A stretch of 52,363 bases of DNA from an uncultured Lachnospiraceae bacterium (GTDB lineage Bacteria; Bacillota; Clostridia; Lachnospirales; Lachnospiraceae), in NCBI GenBank assembly GCA_910588955.1, contig CAJURQ010000026.1, forward strand, positions 1-52,363. Reading direction: 5' to 3'. How positions within the stretch are numbered: position 1 is the stretch's first letter; every line of letters begins with the position of its first letter. Position numbers and translations under genes: made by a program. The notes under the pieces were generated by a model. That model made no database searches. It worked only from the letters and a program-made list of their open reading frames with translations, and was not told where the DNA came from. Shown here in pieces: positions 49,399 to 52,363 of this stretch.

Positions 49399-50961
49399 TT
49401 ATAAAACTTTTCTGAACTGATACTTGTACATACCGGCATACATCCCGCCGGAGGAGCTGGGTGTCAGCCGGTCATCCAGTGCACCCATATTTACCGCAAA
49501 ACCGCTGTCCACAACGGAAAACGCCCCGTCCTCGAACCGAAACTGTGACGTAAAATCGGGAATCCCCAGATCCCCGCTTATCCGGATATTCCCTATGATA
49601 TTTCGTAACGCCTCCCTCATCTGCTCTGTTTTGACATTACTTTTTGTATGGTTGATCAGGTTATCCGCCTTCTTTGGCAGCCCGCCGATCTTTCCGTCAG
49701 GCATCATATAAAGATCTTCCAGAGAAATATCTGTTCCCGTGACTCCTTTCAGATAGCGCCGCACCTCCTGTAGATCCGTGGCATACTGGTACGCGTTGTA
49801 GGGCAGATTTCCCACGCTGTCCGCAATCCCTATGTAATACTGGTACATCTTGTCGCTGTACTTTTTTTCCACCAGTTCCCGCGCCTTTTCCCGGACAGTT
49901 TCATCCTCTATTCCGTCCACTGTTACCGTTCCATTGCTTCCGATCCGTATCTGCATCCCCTCTATGTCCTCACGGGAAATGCCCATGCCTTCCAGTTCTT
50001 TTACGAACGCGTCCGAAAAGCTGTTTTTCAGCTCCGCTCTCTGCTGCGCCTTCTCTGTGTCTTTCAGATTGGCAAAAATCTTCACATACTCCCGCTCCGT
50101 CTCGCTTAACTCCTTACCCTCCGCCAGATCCTGCAGCAGTTCCCACACCGTGCGTTCCCCTTTGTACTTCTTTTCTTCCGGCAGGCTGTCAAACTGCTTC
50201 TGGTGGATCTGCTCCATCTCTTTTCTGTAATTTTGCTCCGTCTCCCGCAGGACAGCATTATATGCATCAAGATAATCCCGCCAGTTTTCATCCTTCCGAT
50301 TGAATGCACTGTACAGATTTCCATATGCTTCCCTGACGGCGTCCGTCTTTTCATGCTCCTTATTTTCACAGACATGGAAACTGATCCTGTAAAAATCATC
50401 CGGGGACACTTCTTCCCCGTTTCCGTTTTCCACCTTAAGGCAATATTCGTTAGTACTGATATCCCAATTAGGAACGGTCAGTTTTTTTCGTCCCTCGCCG
50501 TCCCACTCCGCCTTCCCTACCTGATTCCCGTATCTGTCATACAGGGTAAGGTCGTAATCACAGCCCTCCGGCATATCTATATAAGCCTCGACGCCAAAGT
50601 AATTCCGCTGGAAGTTCGGAAATGGGATGGTGAAGTTATAGAAATCCACATCATTTTTATCACTGAGGCTTCCTTTCAGGCTGCTGGTCTCATCTTTGAT
50701 CAAAAAGTTCAGGTCAAGAAACACGCTGCCCTTATCCTTGTCATAGACCTCATAGGTGGTGTTCGGTCTGCGGAAAGAATCGTTGCTGCTGAGGGTACAG
50801 GTGTCCTCCCGCAATTCCACGTTCTTAAGTTTGCTCTTATGTATTATCCCGTTCGCGTCGACACAAGCGGCCATTTCTTTTCTCGACATAAAGAATATCG
50901 GTCTTTTACTGAAAGCCGCTCCCCATTCGGAGCCTGTGTTATTTGCTGTATTGATTTCCAT
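49399..50961 (-). CDS. Unrecognised 520-residue protein with PPC-like beta-sandwich domain
   Basis: Not recognised overall. Residues about 75-200 (SLKGSLSDKNDVDFYNFTI...YDLTLYDRYGNQVGKAE...STNEYCLKVENGNG) resemble the bacterial pre-peptidase C-terminal (PPC) beta-sandwich, which is nearly always on secreted proteins. A charged helical region (about 215-330) follows, then an alpha/beta segment IRIGSNGTVTVDGIEDE and a Gly/Ser-rich C-terminus. No signal peptide, lipobox or membrane helix is seen, so if exported it does not use the usual Sec signal. Good start: ATG with GGAGG eight bases upstream. Confidence 0.78.
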   Translation of the reverse strand: MEINTANNTGSEWGAAFSKRPIFFMSRKEMAACVDANGIIHKSKLKNVELREDTCTLSSNDSFRRPNTTYEVYDKDKGSVFLDLNFLIKDETSSLKGSLSDKNDVDFYNFTIPFPNFQRNYFGVEAYIDMPEGCDYDLTLYDRYGNQVGKAEWDGEGRKKLTVPNWDISTNEYCLKVENGNGEEVSPDDFYRISFHVCENKEHEKTDAVREAYGNLYSAFNRKDENWRDYLDAYNAVLRETEQNYRKEMEQIHQKQFDSLPEEKKYKGERTVWELLQDLAEGKELSETEREYVKIFANLKDTEKAQQRAELKNSFSDAFVKELEGMGISREDIEGMQIRIGSNGTVTVDGIEDETVREKARELVEKKYSDKMYQYYIGIADSVGNLPYNAYQYATDLQEVRRYLKGVTGTDISLEDLYMMPDGKIGGLPKKADNLINHTKSNVKTEQMREALRNIIGNIRISGDLGIPDFTSQFRFEDGAFSVVDSGFAVNMGALDDRLTPSSSGGMYAGMYKYQFRKVL

Positions 50962-51063
50962 CCTTGCGTCCTCCGTGGTTATTCATTCTAATTCGTTTTT
51001 CGTATTATGCCATCTGTCAATAATACGAATCAGCCCTCAAAAAAGTTTCACTGGCTTTTCTTT

Positions 51064-51927
51064 TTATACACGTTTTCGCGGCGGCCATTTCATGTCGTAG
51101 ATATCCGCGCCATAGGGGAGAGCCAGTTTTTTATCCTCACTCAACACATACTCCTTGCCGCCAACCAGAAAGACATCGCCCGGTTCATAACCCCGGAACG
51201 CAGTCTCCGTATCTTCCATGAAGAAATGGTAAGTGTTATCATATCTCTCTTTCGGTACTGCCGTTCCCGCATTCCCGTTGGAATAAAAGTATTCCTGCCT
51301 GTTATCCCCTACCTGCACGGAAAAGAACCCCTCTGTGATTCCCGCATCATTCAAAAGCCTTCTCACAGTTTCATTAGAATAATTTAATCCGATAAAAGTG
51401 CCGTTTTTTGATAACTTGTTCCAGAATTGTCCAATCTCAAAGCTGGTGTCGTCTCTCACACCTCTCTTTGTGTCTGATAAGGGCTGATACAGACTCCCAT
51501 AGGTACAGGTAAGAATATGCGTCTTACCCGTTTCATCCGTAAACTGATAATACTTTCCGGGCTGAAAAACAAGGGCATTGTTTTCGGTAACAGCTTTTTC
51601 ACATTTATCCAGACTGATACTCGGAAAATCTTCTTTGGAATATTTCACACCCTCAAAGATAAAACCATCCGGCAGCTCTGTCCCATCCAGATATGCAAAA
51701 TTTATCTTATCAAGGATTTCATCGGAAACTTTTCCTGCGGTTTTCGTTACAGGGGCCGTGTATAATCCTATTTTAGCGACAAGATTGTCCCTTTTTATGA
51801 AGGAATCCCGCTGTCCCTTATTGACAGTATTTCGCTTTCCGAGGAGAACATCGATCATGCGCTGCTTTCTGCTTAGTGTTGCCATCGGATTTGCATTTAT
51901 GTTTTTCCAATTTACCATACCATTCAT
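51064..51927 (-). CDS. Unrecognised soluble protein (287 residues)
   Basis: Not recognised. A mixed alpha/beta protein without signal peptide or membrane helix, with a basic N-terminal part (TLSRKQRMIDVLLGKRN) and an aromatic-rich C-terminal half. I start at the ATG ending at 51927 with GGGAG nine bases upstream; an extension of 19 codons has no ribosome site. It precedes the 520-residue gene by about 100 bases, same strand, and belongs to the same run of genes. The base composition is AT-rich compared with the core genes. Confidence 0.72.
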   Translation of the reverse strand: MNGMVNWKNINANPMATLSRKQRMIDVLLGKRNTVNKGQRDSFIKRDNLVAKIGLYTAPVTKTAGKVSDEILDKINFAYLDGTELPDGFIFEGVKYSKEDFPSISLDKCEKAVTENNALVFQPGKYYQFTDETGKTHILTCTYGSLYQPLSDTKRGVRDDTSFEIGQFWNKLSKNGTFIGLNYSNETVRRLLNDAGITEGFFSVQVGDNRQEYFYSNGNAGTAVPKERYDNTYHFFMEDTETAFRGYEPGDVFLVGGKEYVLSEDKKLALPYGADIYDMKWPPRKRV

Positions 51928-52030
51928 AGTGTAAGTCTCCCAATTCATGCTGAAATTACTTCGTTTCCCTGTGTTGCAGTACAATCACAAGATGATTCCT
52001 ATATAGGGTATCCATAGCATACCTGACAAT

Positions 52031-52321
52031 TTAAGATGTCAAAATATTGGCTTCATACCGCTCAATGAATCTGTCCGCGTTTCGCTCCTTTGACAAAATG
52101 CTTTTTTCCAATAATTCATCCTTCCTCTCTTTTTCTTCCAACTGATCTTTCAGATACTCCTTCTCCGCCAGCCTCTCCTCAAACTGCTCTCTTAAAAGTT
52201 TTCTCTTTTCGTAATGCTCCTGCGGTGAAAGCGCTTTTCTTTGACCTTTTTTCCCAGATATTTTATCTTGAATACCGCTGCCAGATGATGTACTCTTGCT
52301 GGTAACATTGTAACGCGGCAC
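52031..52321 (-). CDS. Short coiled-coil protein, start uncertain (up to 96 residues)
   Basis: Not recognised. After a Ser/Gly-rich N-terminus (SKSTSSGSG), residues about 25-95 are strongly charged and helical (EEKERKDELLEKS), a likely coiled coil. The only start is a GTG without a visible ribosome site, and the frame is closed upstream by TAA near 52345. The true start may be missing, or the gene may be decayed. It lies at the window edge, about 100 bases upstream of the 287-residue gene. Confidence 0.5.
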   Translation of the reverse strand: MPRYNVTSKSTSSGSGIQDKISGKKGQRKALSPQEHYEKRKLLREQFEERLAEKEYLKDQLEEKERKDELLEKSILSKERNADRFIERYEANILTS

Positions 52322-52363
52322 TTTGTAGTAGACGGAAAAAGCATTTTATTTTCGACAGTATAA

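Noticed and set aside
1..52363. CRISPR arrays, insertion sequences, phage genes
   Set aside because: No direct-repeat arrays, transposase or integrase motifs, or phage structural genes were found by reading; the only mobile-like feature is the composition shift after 45 kb.

Overview
The window looks like chromosome from a gut-type anaerobic Firmicute, most likely Lachnospiraceae (Clostridia). The evidence is an oxygen-independent class III ribonucleotide reductase, a tyrosyl T-box leader, ferredoxin-linked 2-oxoacid oxidoreductase, tgt-yajC, DUF3737 and DUF1015 proteins, an AAA/PD-(D/E)XK protein of the type expanded in gut anaerobes, strong GGAGG ribosome sites and sigma-A promoters with 17-base spacers. 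Most genes lie on the minus strand. This placement is inference from gene content; no database was searched.

Layout. 0.4-4.3 kb: nrdD-nrdG behind a promoter with two NrdR-like boxes, then a lipoprotein. 4.4 kb: one tRNA-Thr(CGT) with promoter and terminator. 4.5-9.4 kb: DUF1015, glgB (with a long Ala/Lys-rich tail) and a MscS channel, likely one transcript. 9.9-12.2 kb: serC-serA. 12.3-19.9 kb: leuB, a GT-C-like membrane protein, ilvD, ilvB and an L,D-transpeptidase as a tightly packed unit. 20-25 kb: a lipoprotein, vanY-tgt-yajC, aroC. 25.2-29 kb: DUF3737, GH25/SH3 lysozyme, DRE-TIM aldolase. 29-38.6 kb: tyrS behind a T-box, then a seven-gene arylpyruvate/arylacetate operon (thioesterase, acyl-CoA ligase, Na+ symporter, iorA, iorB, paaK, ACT protein). 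38.7-45 kb: VWA/MoxR pair, metF, an iron-sulfur aldo/keto reductase, an NSS symporter and a MerR regulator.

45.1-52.3 kb is accessory DNA: an AAA/PD-(D/E)XK protein, a membrane-protein remnant and a run of unrecognised proteins. At least two of these share an N-terminal Gly-Thr...Gly-Tyr...Lys-Ser-Phe motif. None of the run has a signal peptide, although one carries a domain of the kind usual in secreted proteins. One has an internal duplication and is followed, after an in-frame amber stop, by an open 79-codon frame.

The two strongest signals not explained by ordinary genes are (1) a two-hairpin RNA element present in ilvD-ilvB and iorA-iorB, whose long stem differs in sequence between copies but keeps its pairing and an unpaired AAG bulge, and (2) the 47-52 kb set of signal-less proteins, a candidate undescribed export or surface system.
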